Assembly: GCF_007670255.1 (NCBI RefSeq)
Contig: NZ_SZVS01000015.1
Span: 1-64,000 of the forward strand
Reading direction: 5' to 3'
DNA: 64,000 nucleotides
Origin: Paenarthrobacter nicotinovorans
GTDB lineage: Bacteria > Actinomycetota > Actinomycetes > Actinomycetales > Micrococcaceae
The position numbers and the translations under genes were made by a program. Below the pieces are notes generated by a model, which ran no database searches, had not been told where the DNA came from, and worked only from the letters and a program-made list of their open reading frames with translations. Shown piece after piece: positions 1 to 8,093 of this stretch; positions within the stretch are counted from its first letter, which is position 1, and every line of letters begins with the position of its first letter.

Positions 1-72
1 GTCTACACACTCATGAGACACCAACTGTCTACGAAGTCCTGAGACATGAACTGTCTACAAGGTCCTGAGACA
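1..72. repeat. 26-bp-period tandem repeat at left edge
   Basis: Three copies of a unit with exact 26-bp spacing: the first is cut by the window edge (1-20), the next are 26-46 and 52-72. Each has a 21-bp core bounded by the inverted pair TGTCT...AGACA; copies two and three also share TCCTGAGACATGA. The arrangement looks like an array of binding sites, for instance transposase-binding sites at an IS end or an operator array. No transposase is visible inside the window, so the other side must be examined. Confidence 0.7.
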
Positions 73-96
73 TGACAGCACGCACTGCGACATGTG

Positions 97-112
97 CTGT
101 CCCCCAGTTGGG
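97..112. repeat. Half copy of the 29.6-kb palindrome
   Basis: The 16-mer CTGTCCCCCAGTTGGG occurs here and again at 29660-29675, where it is the right end of a large inverted repeat. It sits just beyond the stop codon of the universal stress gene. A short separate hairpin (GACAGCAC at 74-81 pairing with GTGCTGTC at 94-101) overlaps it and could act in termination of that gene, although it has no T-run. Confidence 0.5.
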
Positions 113-114
113 TT

Positions 115-546
115 CTACGCGTCTACTTCGGTGTTCACGATGTACACGTCGCACGGGGCGCCGTGTGCAACGCTGTTGGCGATGCTGCCCAGTACACGGC
201 CCAGGCCCTTCATGCGCTTGTTGCCGACCACGATCAGGGAAGCGTTGTTCGTCTCGGCGTAGTTGATCAGGGCGTTGGCCGGGTTGCCGCGCGCAGCGAA
301 GTACTTGACCTTATCCGCTGGAACGTCGAGGTCTTCGGAGACTTTGCGGGCCACGTATTCGGCGGAGTCGGCCGAGGACACAGTGATGCGGTCGCTGCCG
401 CTGCCGAATTCCTCGATGCGGTCATCGGAGAAGCCGCTGATGACGTGCAGTTCAGCGCCGAGGGCGGTGGCGAGTTTCGCTGCCGCTACGGCTGCCCGCT
501 TGGCAGTTTCACTGTTGTCAACGCCGACCACAATAACTTCTGACAT
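115..546 (-). CDS. Universal stress protein (UspA family)
   Basis: A 143-residue single UspA domain, the usual length. The start is the ATG at 546, preceded by CCAGGAG; an upstream in-frame ATG at 609 would add 21 residues without family character. The N-terminus (VIVVGVDNSETAKRA) is the first strand and ADP/ATP-contact loop of the fold. The C-terminal nucleotide loop reads GNKRMKGLGRVLGS, then HGAPCDVYIV. In the ATP-binding consensus G-x2-G-x9-G-S the second glycine is replaced here by Arg, so binding may be altered. USPs are cytosolic stress-tolerance proteins, often under dormancy or redox control. It stands alone and points toward the left-edge repeats. Confidence 0.9.
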   Translation of the reverse strand: MSEVIVVGVDNSETAKRAAVAAAKLATALGAELHVISGFSDDRIEEFGSGSDRITVSSADSAEYVARKVSEDLDVPADKVKYFAARGNPANALINYAETNNASLIVVGNKRMKGLGRVLGSIANSVAHGAPCDVYIVNTEVDA

Positions 547-706
547 GAGTACTCCTGGTTCTCGGATTCGCTGGGTGCTGCTGCAGAGAAATCTACACTC
601 CACAGCCATTCACCGGGATGACCCTCTTGCGCCGGGAGTGTTTGCCGCGGCGACGTGAGGGTAGGGATACATCATCGGAACCATCACGTCACTGAAAGGC
701 AGGACC

Positions 707-1513
707 ATGAGCGACGCACCATTTGCCCCGCAGACCGCCATCGTCACAGGCTCGGATTCAGGGATCGGGCGTGCCACGGCGGTGGCGTTGGCCCAGGCAG
801 GCATGGATGTAGGGATCACCTGGTACTCGGACCAGCAGGGCGCCGAAAAGACGGCGGAGGAGGTCCGTTCCTTGGGCCGGAAGGCAGTTGTCCAGCAGCT
901 GGATACCACTGACGCTCCCGGAACCGCAGCCGCGGTGGACAAGCTCGCCGAAGAGCTCGGCGGCGTGGACGTCTTCGTGAACAACTCCGGAGCGGGCGAC
1001 GGCACCAAGTTCCTGGATCTCGACTACGAGACGTGGATGTCCACGCTGAACACCAACCTCAACGGCGCCTTCGTCGCCATGCAAACCGCTGCCAAGCGCA
1101 TGGTCAAAGCGGGCCGCGGCGGGCGCATCATCGCCGTCACCAGCGTCCACGAATTCCAGCCGCGGGTTGGCGCCTCGGCCTACGACGCCTCCAAACACGG
1201 CCTCGGCGGACTCATCAAGACGATGGCCCTGGAACTCGCCGAACACGGCATCACCGCAAACAATGTGGCTCCCGGCGAGATCGCCACCCCGATGACCGGC
1301 CAGGAGGACGAGGACCCCACCACCAAAGACCGTCCGGGCGTGCCATTGGGTCGCCCTGGAGATGCCCGCGAAATAGCCGCCGTCATCGCTTTCCTGGCAT
1401 CCCCGGCTTCCAGTTACGTCAACGGAGCTTCATGGCCCGTTGACGGCGGAATGCTGCAGATGGGACCCCAGGCTGGCTCCCACATCACCAGCCACGACTG
1501 GCGTGAAAGCTAA
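707..1513 (+). CDS. Short-chain dehydrogenase/reductase (classical SDR)
   Basis: A 268-residue classical SDR. The Rossmann motif TGSDSGIG lies near residues 14-21, NNSG near residue 92, the catalytic Ser is in the VTSVHE strand, and the catalytic pair is in YDASK (Tyr-x3-Lys). The PG motif after the active site (NNVAPGEIATPM) is also intact. This predicts an NAD(P)-dependent oxidoreductase. The substrate cannot be told; the closest style is glucose-1-dehydrogenase or 3-oxoacyl-ACP-reductase-like SDRs. The start has a GGCAGGA ribosome site. It is transcribed away from the stress protein with about 160 bp between them. Confidence 0.9.
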   Translation: MSDAPFAPQTAIVTGSDSGIGRATAVALAQAGMDVGITWYSDQQGAEKTAEEVRSLGRKAVVQQLDTTDAPGTAAAVDKLAEELGGVDVFVNNSGAGDGTKFLDLDYETWMSTLNTNLNGAFVAMQTAAKRMVKAGRGGRIIAVTSVHEFQPRVGASAYDASKHGLGGLIKTMALELAEHGITANNVAPGEIATPMTGQEDEDPTTKDRPGVPLGRPGDAREIAAVIAFLASPASSYVNGASWPVDGGMLQMGPQAGSHITSHDWRES

Positions 1514-1620
1514 GCCGCACCACCTCTGGCCGCACGGAGTTCCGTGGGCTAGTCTGCATGAACGGCCTGCCCCGCAGGCCTGGATTTCCCAATATTCGTA
1601 ACACGTTGATGAGGAGCACC

Positions 1621-1830
1621 ATGGCTGGCCACACCTATAGCGTTTCCGAGATTGTAGGAACTTCCACCGAGGGCGTTGACGACGCCATCAAGAACGGCAT
1701 TGCGACAGCGTCCCAAACACTGCGGAACCTCGACTGGTTCGAGGTCAAGGAAATCCGCGGACACCTCGAGGACGGCGCAGTCGCCGACTGGCAGGTCACC
1801 ATCAAGCTCGGCTTCCGGCTGGAGCGCTGA
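1621..1830 (+). CDS. Dodecin, flavin-storage protein
   Basis: A 69-residue protein with the complete dodecin pattern: YSVSEIVGTSTEGVDDAI at the N-terminus, then NLDWFEVKEIRG and a final strand DWQVTIKLGF. Dodecins form hollow dodecamers that bind flavin or CoA pairs; the WFEV tryptophan stacks on the isoalloxazine ring in characterised members. I chose the ATG at 1621 because GATGAGGAGCACC precedes it; the frame stays open upstream to 1558 but that extension is not family-like. It stands alone, followed at once by a palindromic repeat that probably ends transcription. Confidence 0.95.
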   Translation: MAGHTYSVSEIVGTSTEGVDDAIKNGIATASQTLRNLDWFEVKEIRGHLEDGAVADWQVTIKLGFRLER

Positions 1831-1839
1831 CTCTCCCTA

Positions 1840-1901
1840 CGCGAGTTGGCAGTTAATGCCAATGTTCACCTGGAACATTGGCACTAACTGTCATCCCGGC
1901 G
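1840..1901. repeat. Intergenic palindrome, family 1, copy 1
   Basis: An imperfect inverted repeat with arms like CGAGTTGGCAGTTAATGCCA and the complementary ATTGGCACTAACTG. It shares its arm sequence with palindromes at 7794-7856 and 35289-35350 (consensus GCCGAGTTGGCATTTAATGA). It lies between two convergent genes and includes the stop codon of the XRE-type regulator, so it also supplies the last codons of that gene. It is probably a bidirectional transcription end. Confidence 0.75.
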
Positions 1902-2762
1902 GGCCGGCTCAGGTTGGGGAGCCACTGCTTCCACCGCGCCCAAGCTGAGCAGCATCAAAGCGTCCGACGACGGCGAACCGGCCTTCGCCGAATAGACCCG
2001 AAGGTGCTGGTCGGGATCGTCCGGGAGACTGAGCGTTTCGAAGTTCAGTTCCAGGCCTCCCACCACCGGGTGGTGCAGCCTGACAGTGCCTGCGGCGCGC
2101 GTGGCAACCCTGTGCCCCGCCCACCATTGGCGGAATTGTTCGCTGTGGACTGCGAGCTCGCCTACCAACTGGTTCGTTTCGGGATCGTTGGGGTGCCGGC
2201 CGACATCCATGCGCAGAGCGCCCACGGCCTCTGCAGCAACGGTCTTCCAGTCACGGAACAAAGCACCGGCAGCGGGGTCCAGGATCAGCCAGCGCGTGAG
2301 GTTGCGTTCAGCCGCCGGTAACAAGGAGAAGTCCGTGAACAGCAGGTGCGCCATGCGGTTTCCGGCCAGGACATCAGCACGTCGGCCGAGGACCATGGCG
2401 GGAACATCCCCCACCGCGTCCAGCAACTGCCTCAACCCAGGCCGGACCTTCTGCACGGGACCGGGGTTGCCCGCGGAACTGGCGCAGTGCTCCAGCAGGT
2501 CCATCATGTGCGCCTGCTCCCCGGGGTCCAGGCGAAGTGCCCTCGCCACCGAGTCCAGGACTGCCTTGGAGGGGTGGATATTGCGGCCCTGTTCCAGGCG
2601 GGTGTAATAGTCCGTGCTCACGCCCGAGAGGCGTGCGACCTCTTCACGGCGTAGCCCCGGGACCCTTCGTGAACCGCTGGATTCCTGCGCTCCGGCGTCC
2701 TCGGGCTGGAGGCGGGCACGCATGACTTTAAGGAATTTGCCGAACTCGGCGCTCTGACCCAT
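1884..2762 (-). CDS. XRE-type HTH regulator with MmyB-like ligand domain
   Basis: A 292-residue protein. The N-terminal HTH occupies roughly residues 8-80 and contains the signature PGLRREEVARLSGVS...YTRLEQGR, typical of the actinobacterial MmyB/MLTR group. The remaining two thirds (from about residue 110) is the PAS-like ligand-sensing domain of that group. Regulators of this kind usually control a neighbouring oxidoreductase or antibiotic-linked gene and often themselves. It is divergent from the aldo/keto reductase run starting at 2980, with about 220 bp between the starts, making that run its likely target. Its last residues are encoded by the palindromic repeat. Confidence 0.88.
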   Translation of the reverse strand: MGQSAEFGKFLKVMRARLQPEDAGAQESSGSRRVPGLRREEVARLSGVSTDYYTRLEQGRNIHPSKAVLDSVARALRLDPGEQAHMMDLLEHCASSAGNPGPVQKVRPGLRQLLDAVGDVPAMVLGRRADVLAGNRMAHLLFTDFSLLPAAERNLTRWLILDPAAGALFRDWKTVAAEAVGALRMDVGRHPNDPETNQLVGELAVHSEQFRQWWAGHRVATRAAGTVRLHHPVVGGLELNFETLSLPDDPDQHLRVYSAKAGSPSSDALMLLSLGAVEAVAPQPEPARRDDS

Positions 2763-2979
2763 CCGTCCATTCTGCCGCCCAGGGCGTGTGAAAGGCCACT
2801 GTTGTGGGTAGGACTACCAGACCTAGGAAAAACAGGATCAGGCTGTAGTGCTGACTCTGCCCCCAAAACTGCATAGGCTCAGAGCAGAGCCTCCGAAAAC
2901 GCTTTCTGATGCCCGACCCACGGGACAGACGCGACCTCGGAGCGCCAAGGCCATAACCATCCCGTCGAAGGAGACCGTC

Positions 2980-3801
2980 ATGCCAGAGCTGACACTGAAC
3001 AACGGCGTCACCATCCCCCAGCTGGGATTTGGTGTCTTCCAAGTGCCCGCCGACGAAACGCAGAAGGTGGTGGAAGATGCCTTGGAAACGGGGTACCGCC
3101 ACATAGACACCGCGGCCGCCTACCGGAACGAGGCCGGAGTTGGTGCCGCGATCAAAGCCTCGGGAATTCCCCGGGAAGAACTCTTCATCACCACCAAGCT
3201 TCGCAACGGCGAGCAGGGCGAGGCCTATGACGCTTTCCAGCGAAGCCGCGATGCCCTGGATCTGGAAGTGATCGACCTTTACCTCATCCACTGGCCGGTC
3301 CCTTCCCAGGGGCTCTACACGCAGGCCTGGAAGGAGATGGAGAAGCTCTACCAGGACAAGCAGATCCGGGCGATCGGCATCTCCAACTTCCTCGCCGAGC
3401 ATGTGGATACGTTGCTGCGCGAAGCCGAGGTAGTCCCCGCCGTAAACCAGATCGAGCTGCACCCAACCTTCCAGCAGGGCGAGTTGGCCAACAAGTGCCG
3501 CGACCTCAGCATTGCCGTTGAGGCGTACAGTCCGCTGGGGCAGGGCAAGGACCTGAACGCGGAGCAGGTGGCCCTCATCGCAGCGGCACATGGCACTACT
3601 CCTGCACAGGTGATCCTCGCTTGGCACCTGGCACAAGGAACCATCGTGATCCCCAAGTCCGCCGACTCAACCCGGATGCGGGAGAACTTCGGCGCCGCCG
3701 ACCTCACCCTCACCGAATCCGAACTCGCGGCCATCACCGCCCTGGAGGCGGGTGCGCGCATCGGTTCCGATCCCGCCGTCGCCGCTTTCACCCAGCTCTA
3801 A
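2980..3801 (+). CDS. Aldo/keto reductase, 2,5-diketogluconate reductase type
   Basis: A 273-residue TIM-barrel reductase of the AKR5/dkgA type. The family signatures are all visible: GYRHIDTAAAYRNE (catalytic Asp and Tyr), ITTKL (catalytic Lys), DLYLIHWP (catalytic His), AIGISNF, and IPKSA near the C-terminus for NADPH phosphate binding. The ATG at 2980 has GAAGGAG upstream; the frame is open 44 codons further but without similarity. It should reduce aldehydes or ketosugars with NADPH. It begins a co-directional run with a second AKR 24 bp downstream. Confidence 0.93.
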   Translation: MPELTLNNGVTIPQLGFGVFQVPADETQKVVEDALETGYRHIDTAAAYRNEAGVGAAIKASGIPREELFITTKLRNGEQGEAYDAFQRSRDALDLEVIDLYLIHWPVPSQGLYTQAWKEMEKLYQDKQIRAIGISNFLAEHVDTLLREAEVVPAVNQIELHPTFQQGELANKCRDLSIAVEAYSPLGQGKDLNAEQVALIAAAHGTTPAQVILAWHLAQGTIVIPKSADSTRMRENFGAADLTLTESELAAITALEAGARIGSDPAVAAFTQL

Positions 3802-3825
3802 GACCACACAAAAGGACCAACAGAA

Positions 3826-4797
3826 ATGCAGTACACCCATCTGGGCCGTTCCGGCCTGAAGGTTTCACGCCTCTGCCTTGGAACCATGAACTTCGGCCCC
3901 CAAACCGACGAGGCAACCGCGCACTCCATCATGGATTCGGCGCTGGACTCGGGCATCAACTTCTTCGACACCGCCAATGTCTACGGCGGGGTGGAGCACC
4001 GCGGCTGGACGGAGGAAATCATCGGCCGCTGGTTCGCCAAGGGCGGCGAGCGCCGTGAACGGACCGTGCTCGCCACCAAGCTGTACGGCACCATGACGGA
4101 CCGGCCGAATGAGTCCAAATTGTCCGCGCTGAACATCCGGCGGGCACTGGACGCGAGCCTCAAGCGGTTGCAGACGGACTACATCGACATCTACCAGTTC
4201 CACCACATTGACCGGGATACTCCGTGGGACGAGATCTGGCAGGCCATCGAGGTGGCCGTCCAGCAGGGCAAGATTCTTTACTCGGGCAGCAGCAACTTTG
4301 CGGGTTGGCACATCGCCCAGGCGCAGGAAGCGGCCCGGCGGCGGAACTACACCGGCCTGGTCAGCGAGCAATCCATTTACAACCTCTTCAAGCGTGAACT
4401 GGAGCTTGAAGTCATCCCGGCCGCGCAGCAGTACGGCCTTGGCTTGATCCCGTGGTCTCCGTTGCAGGGTGGCCTGTTGGGCGGCGTACTCAAGAAGGAA
4501 GAGCAGGGCGTCCGCCGAACGGAAGGCCGCGCACTGGAGACCCTCAAGAAGCACGAGGACCAGATCCGCCAGTACGAGGATTTCGTGGACGAGCTCGGTC
4601 AGAAGCCGGGCGACGTCGCGTTGGCGTGGCTGCTTCACCAGCCCGCAGTGACCGCGCCGATCGTGGGCCCGCGCACCCAGGAACAGCTGGACGCAGCCAT
4701 ACGCGCCTTGGACGTTTCCCTGAACGAGGACGCGCTCAAGCGGCTGGACGACATTTTCCCGGGCCACCGTCCCGCGCCCGAGGACTACGCCTGGTGA
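3826..4797 (+). CDS. Aldo/keto reductase, Kv-beta/YghZ-like type
   Basis: A 323-residue AKR of the longer class that includes L-glyceraldehyde-3-phosphate reductase and potassium-channel beta subunits. Visible motifs are LGRSGLKVSRLCLGTM at the N-terminus, NFFDTANVYGG with catalytic Asp and Tyr, LATKLYG with Lys, IYQFHHID with His, and the C-terminal IVGPRTQEQLD cofactor loop. AAAGGACC precedes the ATG. It lies 24 bp after the preceding AKR, and its TGA overlaps the start of the next gene, so the three are very likely one transcript. The substrate is not predictable. Confidence 0.92.
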   Translation: MQYTHLGRSGLKVSRLCLGTMNFGPQTDEATAHSIMDSALDSGINFFDTANVYGGVEHRGWTEEIIGRWFAKGGERRERTVLATKLYGTMTDRPNESKLSALNIRRALDASLKRLQTDYIDIYQFHHIDRDTPWDEIWQAIEVAVQQGKILYSGSSNFAGWHIAQAQEAARRRNYTGLVSEQSIYNLFKRELELEVIPAAQQYGLGLIPWSPLQGGLLGGVLKKEEQGVRRTEGRALETLKKHEDQIRQYEDFVDELGQKPGDVALAWLLHQPAVTAPIVGPRTQEQLDAAIRALDVSLNEDALKRLDDIFPGHRPAPEDYAW

Positions 4798-5831
4798 CCG
4801 CCCTCCTCCCCAACAGCCTTGGGGCGGATGCGGACACCGTCTCGCCGCGGAACATCCTGTTCATCGGCGGGACCGGGGTCATCAGCGCGGCGGCGGCTGA
4901 ACGCGTCGTCGCGCTGGGCCACCGGCTGACCATCCTCAACAGAGGACAGTCAGCCGGCCGGCCGGTACCTGACGGAGCCGAAGTCCTGCACGCAGACATT
5001 CGGGACGCTGAGGCAGTGCGTGGGGTACTTCAGGGACGGGAGTACGACGCCGTCGCGGACTTCATCTCGTTCACTCCGGATCAGGCGCGGGCCGGGTTGG
5101 AATTGTTCCGCGGGCGGACAGGACAGTACGTCTTCATCAGTTCCGCGTCGGCGTACCAAAAGCCGCCCACAACGTTGCCTATCCGCGAATCCACGCCGTT
5201 GAAGAACCCGTTCTGGAAGTACTCCCAGGACAAGATCGCCTGTGAGGAACTGCTGTTCGAGGCGTACCGTGAACTGGATTTCCCACTGACCGTGGTACGC
5301 CCCTCCCACACGTACGACCGGACCAAGATCGCCATGGTGGGCGGTTGGACCGACATTCACCGGATGCGGGCAGGCAAGCCGGTCATGGTCCACGGCGATG
5401 GGACCTCTCTGTGGACGCTGACCCATAGCCGCGACTTTGCCAAGGCTTTCGTGGGACTGCTGGGCAGGCCGCAAGCCATCGGCGAGAGCTACACGATTAC
5501 CTCGGACGAGTTCCTGCCGTGGAACCAGATTTACCGGTTGTTTGCCCGGGCGGCAGGGGTTGGGGAGCCGGAACTGTTCCACGTTTCCTCAGACACAATA
5601 GCCAGGCACAGTCCGGAGCTCGGGCCCAATCTGCTGGGCGATCGCTCCCACTCTGTGGTCTTCGACAACTCCAAGATCAAGGCCCTCGTCCCCGACTACC
5701 GGGCAACTATTCCATTCGCGGACGGCGCCAGAGAGATTGTTGAGTGGCATGACCGGCATCCCGAACTGCAGGTAGTTGGTGAGGAGTACATGAAGCTCAG
5801 CGACCGGCTCTATGACTGGTCCCGCCGATAG
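4794..5831 (+). CDS. NAD-dependent epimerase/dehydratase-like protein
   Basis: A 345-residue extended-SDR protein. The GTG at 4794 overlaps the previous stop codon as GTGA, a classic translational-coupling junction, so I prefer it to the frame that is open upstream inside the AKR gene. The Rossmann motif is FIGGTGVISAA; the segment YVFISSASAY followed by KYSQDK carries Ser and Tyr-x3-Lys-like residues (YSQDK). VRPSHTYD and the WTLTHSRDFAKAF region are typical of actinobacterial sugar-nucleotide epimerase-like/CSP41-like proteins. The true reaction is unknown; coupling to the AKR suggests a shared sugar or sugar-derived substrate. Confidence 0.85.
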   Translation: MTALLPNSLGADADTVSPRNILFIGGTGVISAAAAERVVALGHRLTILNRGQSAGRPVPDGAEVLHADIRDAEAVRGVLQGREYDAVADFISFTPDQARAGLELFRGRTGQYVFISSASAYQKPPTTLPIRESTPLKNPFWKYSQDKIACEELLFEAYRELDFPLTVVRPSHTYDRTKIAMVGGWTDIHRMRAGKPVMVHGDGTSLWTLTHSRDFAKAFVGLLGRPQAIGESYTITSDEFLPWNQIYRLFARAAGVGEPELFHVSSDTIARHSPELGPNLLGDRSHSVVFDNSKIKALVPDYRATIPFADGAREIVEWHDRHPELQVVGEEYMKLSDRLYDWSRR

Positions 5832-5912
5832 CTGTTGCCAAGCACAGCGCGATCAGCGTAGAAAAGCAAGGAACCTTTCTTTTTTCGTCGCAGCCAGAAG
5901 GAGAGCACGCCC

Positions 5913-6743
5913 ATGGCCCAAGCCCCGCTCATTGAACTGAATGACGGCCACAAGATCCCCCAATTGGGCCTTGGCACCTGGCCATTAAACGACGTCCAGG
6001 TTGCCGACGCCGTCGTTGAGGCCCTCTCGCAGGGCTACCGCCACATCGATACTGCCGTGAAGTACGGAAACGAAAAGGGGGTGGGCGAAGGGATCCGAAA
6101 GAGCGGCGTGGACAGGAAGGAGCTCTTCATCACCACCAAGCTCGACGGCGAATTCCAAGGTGCCGGCAGGGCGGTGGAAGGCTTGGACGGTTCCTTGCAG
6201 CGCCTGGGCCTGGAATACGTTGACCTGCTCCTCATCCACTGGCCCCTGCCCCGCCGAGGTGAGTTCATCTCCACGTGGAAAACCTTTGAGGAGCTCCAGG
6301 CATCGGGCAAGGTGCGTTCCATTGGAGTGTCCAACTTCAAACCGGCTCACCTTGATCAGTTGTTCCGCGAAACCGATGTTGTTCCCGCTGTCAACCAAAT
6401 TCAGGTCAGCCCTTCGATCCCCCGTCCCGCTGCTCGCGCTTACAACGAGCGGCATGGCATTGTCACCGAGTCCTACAGTCCATTGGGGGCCAGCAGCGAC
6501 TTGCTGAACGCCCCGGTGCTGGCCTCAATCGGGGATAAGTATGGAAAAACTCCGGGCCAAGTGGTGCTCCGCTGGCATGTCCAGCATGGCCTCGTCGCCA
6601 TCCCCAAGACTGCGAATCCCCGGCGCATGAAAGAAAACCTGGACGTCTTCGACTTCGAGCTGGACCAGGACGACCTCAGCAAACTGCAAACCCTCGACGC
6701 CGGCCCTGACGCAGGCGTCGACTCGGATGTTCAGGGACACTAG
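5913..6743 (+). CDS. Aldo/keto reductase, 2,5-diketogluconate reductase type
   Basis: A 276-residue AKR5-type reductase, the third AKR of this run and related to the one at 2980. It has GYRHIDTAVKYGNEKG (catalytic Asp, Tyr), FITTKL (Lys), LLLIHWPLP (His), SIGVSNF and VAIPKTANPRRM. AGAAGGAGAG precedes the ATG. Where the 2980 protein ends soon after the cofactor loop, this one carries a short Asp-rich tail. It is followed after 11 bp by the lactonase-fold gene, suggesting co-expression in aldose or sugar-lactone turnover. Confidence 0.93.
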   Translation: MAQAPLIELNDGHKIPQLGLGTWPLNDVQVADAVVEALSQGYRHIDTAVKYGNEKGVGEGIRKSGVDRKELFITTKLDGEFQGAGRAVEGLDGSLQRLGLEYVDLLLIHWPLPRRGEFISTWKTFEELQASGKVRSIGVSNFKPAHLDQLFRETDVVPAVNQIQVSPSIPRPAARAYNERHGIVTESYSPLGASSDLLNAPVLASIGDKYGKTPGQVVLRWHVQHGLVAIPKTANPRRMKENLDVFDFELDQDDLSKLQTLDAGPDAGVDSDVQGH

Positions 6744-6754
6744 GGAGGACTGAC

Positions 6755-7789
6755 ATGGAAACTCTTATCTGGACCGGCTCCTACACCGCCGACCGGAACG
6801 CGAAGGGCGAGGGAATCGCCGCCATCTCCGCAGATTCCGAAGGAAACCTCGCCTCACTGGGACTGGCCGTTGCCGCAGACTCGCCGTCGTTCCTCGCGCT
6901 GCACCCGACGCTCCCCGTGCTCTACGCCGTGGCAGAAGAAGCGGGCCATGTACAGGCCTACCGCCGGACAGGCGACGCCAGGCTCGAAGCCTTTGGCGAT
7001 CCATGGCCTACCGGGGAAGCGACCTGCCATGTCGCTGCCGATCCACAGGGCCGCTTCGTCGTGGCGACCTGCTGGGGTGACGGCCAGGTCATCCTTTTTG
7101 AACTGGACGACGACGGCACCATCACCTCGCGCGCCAGTGCGGCAGCCGCCGTCGACCCTTACGCCGGGACAACCCCCGACGGCGCGAGGCCCAGCCGGGC
7201 GCATTCGAGCCTGATGCTTCCCGACGGCCGGGTGATGACCACGGACTTGGGCAATGACCTGGTTCGGGTGTGGCAGTACGTGCCCGGTGAGGGTTTGAAG
7301 GTCGACCACCAGTTGGTCCTGCCGATGGGTTCGGGGCCACGGCATATGGCACGGCACCACAGCGGGACTGTCTTTGTGGACACGGAGTACTCGGTGGAGG
7401 TCGCAGCCGTGCGGATGGAACCTGACGGCACCTATGAGCTGACCTCGGTGGTCCCGGCCAGCGCCGCCGGTGCAAAAGATGGCGACGCCGGCGCTGAGAT
7501 CGCGCTGTCCCCGGACGGCCGCTTCGCCTACGTGGGCGTGCGTGGGACCAACCGTATCTGCGTGCTGGAAGTTTCCCCCGACGGCTCCGGTCTCGAACCC
7601 GTTGGCGAGGTGCCCTGCGGCGGCGAGTGGCCGCGCCACCACCTGGTCCGCGAGGGCTGGCTGTACGTCGCCAACGAAGGCTCGGACGACGTCGTGAGCT
7701 TCCGCCTGGACCCGGAGACCGGGCTCCCCGACGGACCCGTGGGCCGCGTGGAAACAGGCGCGCCCAGCATGCTGCTCCCAGCCAGTTAA
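6755..7789 (+). CDS. Lactonase-family beta-propeller protein
   Basis: A 344-residue protein of the cytosolic YbhE-like (6-phosphogluconolactonase type) seven-bladed propeller family. It begins with WTGSYTA, and has PSFLALHPTLPVLYAV, the HVAADPQGRFVV blade, GARPSRAHSSLM, the GPRHMARHHSG segment and GGEWPRHH near the C-terminus, all typical family positions. There is no signal peptide. GGGAGGACTGAC precedes the ATG. It closes the AKR/epimerase run and would hydrolyse a sugar lactone made by oxidation of an aldose; this functional link is inference from adjacency. A palindromic repeat with a T-run follows directly. Confidence 0.88.
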   Translation: METLIWTGSYTADRNAKGEGIAAISADSEGNLASLGLAVAADSPSFLALHPTLPVLYAVAEEAGHVQAYRRTGDARLEAFGDPWPTGEATCHVAADPQGRFVVATCWGDGQVILFELDDDGTITSRASAAAAVDPYAGTTPDGARPSRAHSSLMLPDGRVMTTDLGNDLVRVWQYVPGEGLKVDHQLVLPMGSGPRHMARHHSGTVFVDTEYSVEVAAVRMEPDGTYELTSVVPASAAGAKDGDAGAEIALSPDGRFAYVGVRGTNRICVLEVSPDGSGLEPVGEVPCGGEWPRHHLVREGWLYVANEGSDDVVSFRLDPETGLPDGPVGRVETGAPSMLLPAS

Positions 7790-7793
7790 ATAA

Positions 7794-7856
7794 CGCCGAG
7801 ATGGCATTTAATGACAATGATCCGCTCAGACATTGTCATTATTTGCCATCTCGGCG
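7794..7856. repeat. Intergenic palindrome, family 1, copy 2 (terminator-like)
   Basis: A near-perfect inverted repeat: CGCCGAGATGGCATTTAATG at the left pairs with the complementary right arm ending CCATCTCGGCG, with an 11-bp loop. GAGTTTTTC follows on the + strand, so the hairpin can act as a rho-independent terminator for the lactonase gene; it lies between convergent genes. The arms match the repeats at 1840 and 35289. Confidence 0.85.
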
Positions 7857-7862
7857 AGTTTT

Positions 7863-8093
7863 TCAGGCCGCCCAGACCTCGACGTCGTCTGTGCCGCAGA
7901 TGAGTTTGCGGCCGGTCGGTTCGAGGACCACCCAGAGCAGTTCCTGGTGCTTGGAGACATCGTCCACGCGCCCCTTGCCGGCGCCCCACGCGACGTCGTA
8001 AATCCATACGGGCTCGCCGGCGTTGAGTTCTGCCCACTCCGAAGCAGGCACGTGGCGGTAGTCGGCCGGCCGGTTCAGGATGGAGCTGGTCAT
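7863..8093 (-). CDS. Small hypothetical protein, 76 aa
   Basis: A 76-residue protein starting at the ATG at 8093 (MTSSILNRPADYRHVPASEW). The choice of start is decided by the overlap ATGA with the stop of the preceding gene; a longer frame to 8321 runs through that gene and is rejected. The body (GEPVWIYDVAWGAGKGRVDD, then LWVVLEPTGRKLICGTDDVEVW) has the look of a small beta-rich domain. I do not recognise the family. Translational coupling to the upstream 65-aa protein suggests the pair works together. Confidence 0.65.
   Translation of the reverse strand: MTSSILNRPADYRHVPASEWAELNAGEPVWIYDVAWGAGKGRVDDVSKHQELLWVVLEPTGRKLICGTDDVEVWAA

Noticed and set aside
1..72. CRISPR-like array at the left edge
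   Set aside because: The unit is 26 bp long with almost no variable spacer (5 bp), so it is a plain tandem repeat.
4452..4793. Longer N-terminus for the epimerase-like protein
   Set aside because: It overlaps the AKR coding region; the GTGA junction at 4794 gives a normal-length protein.
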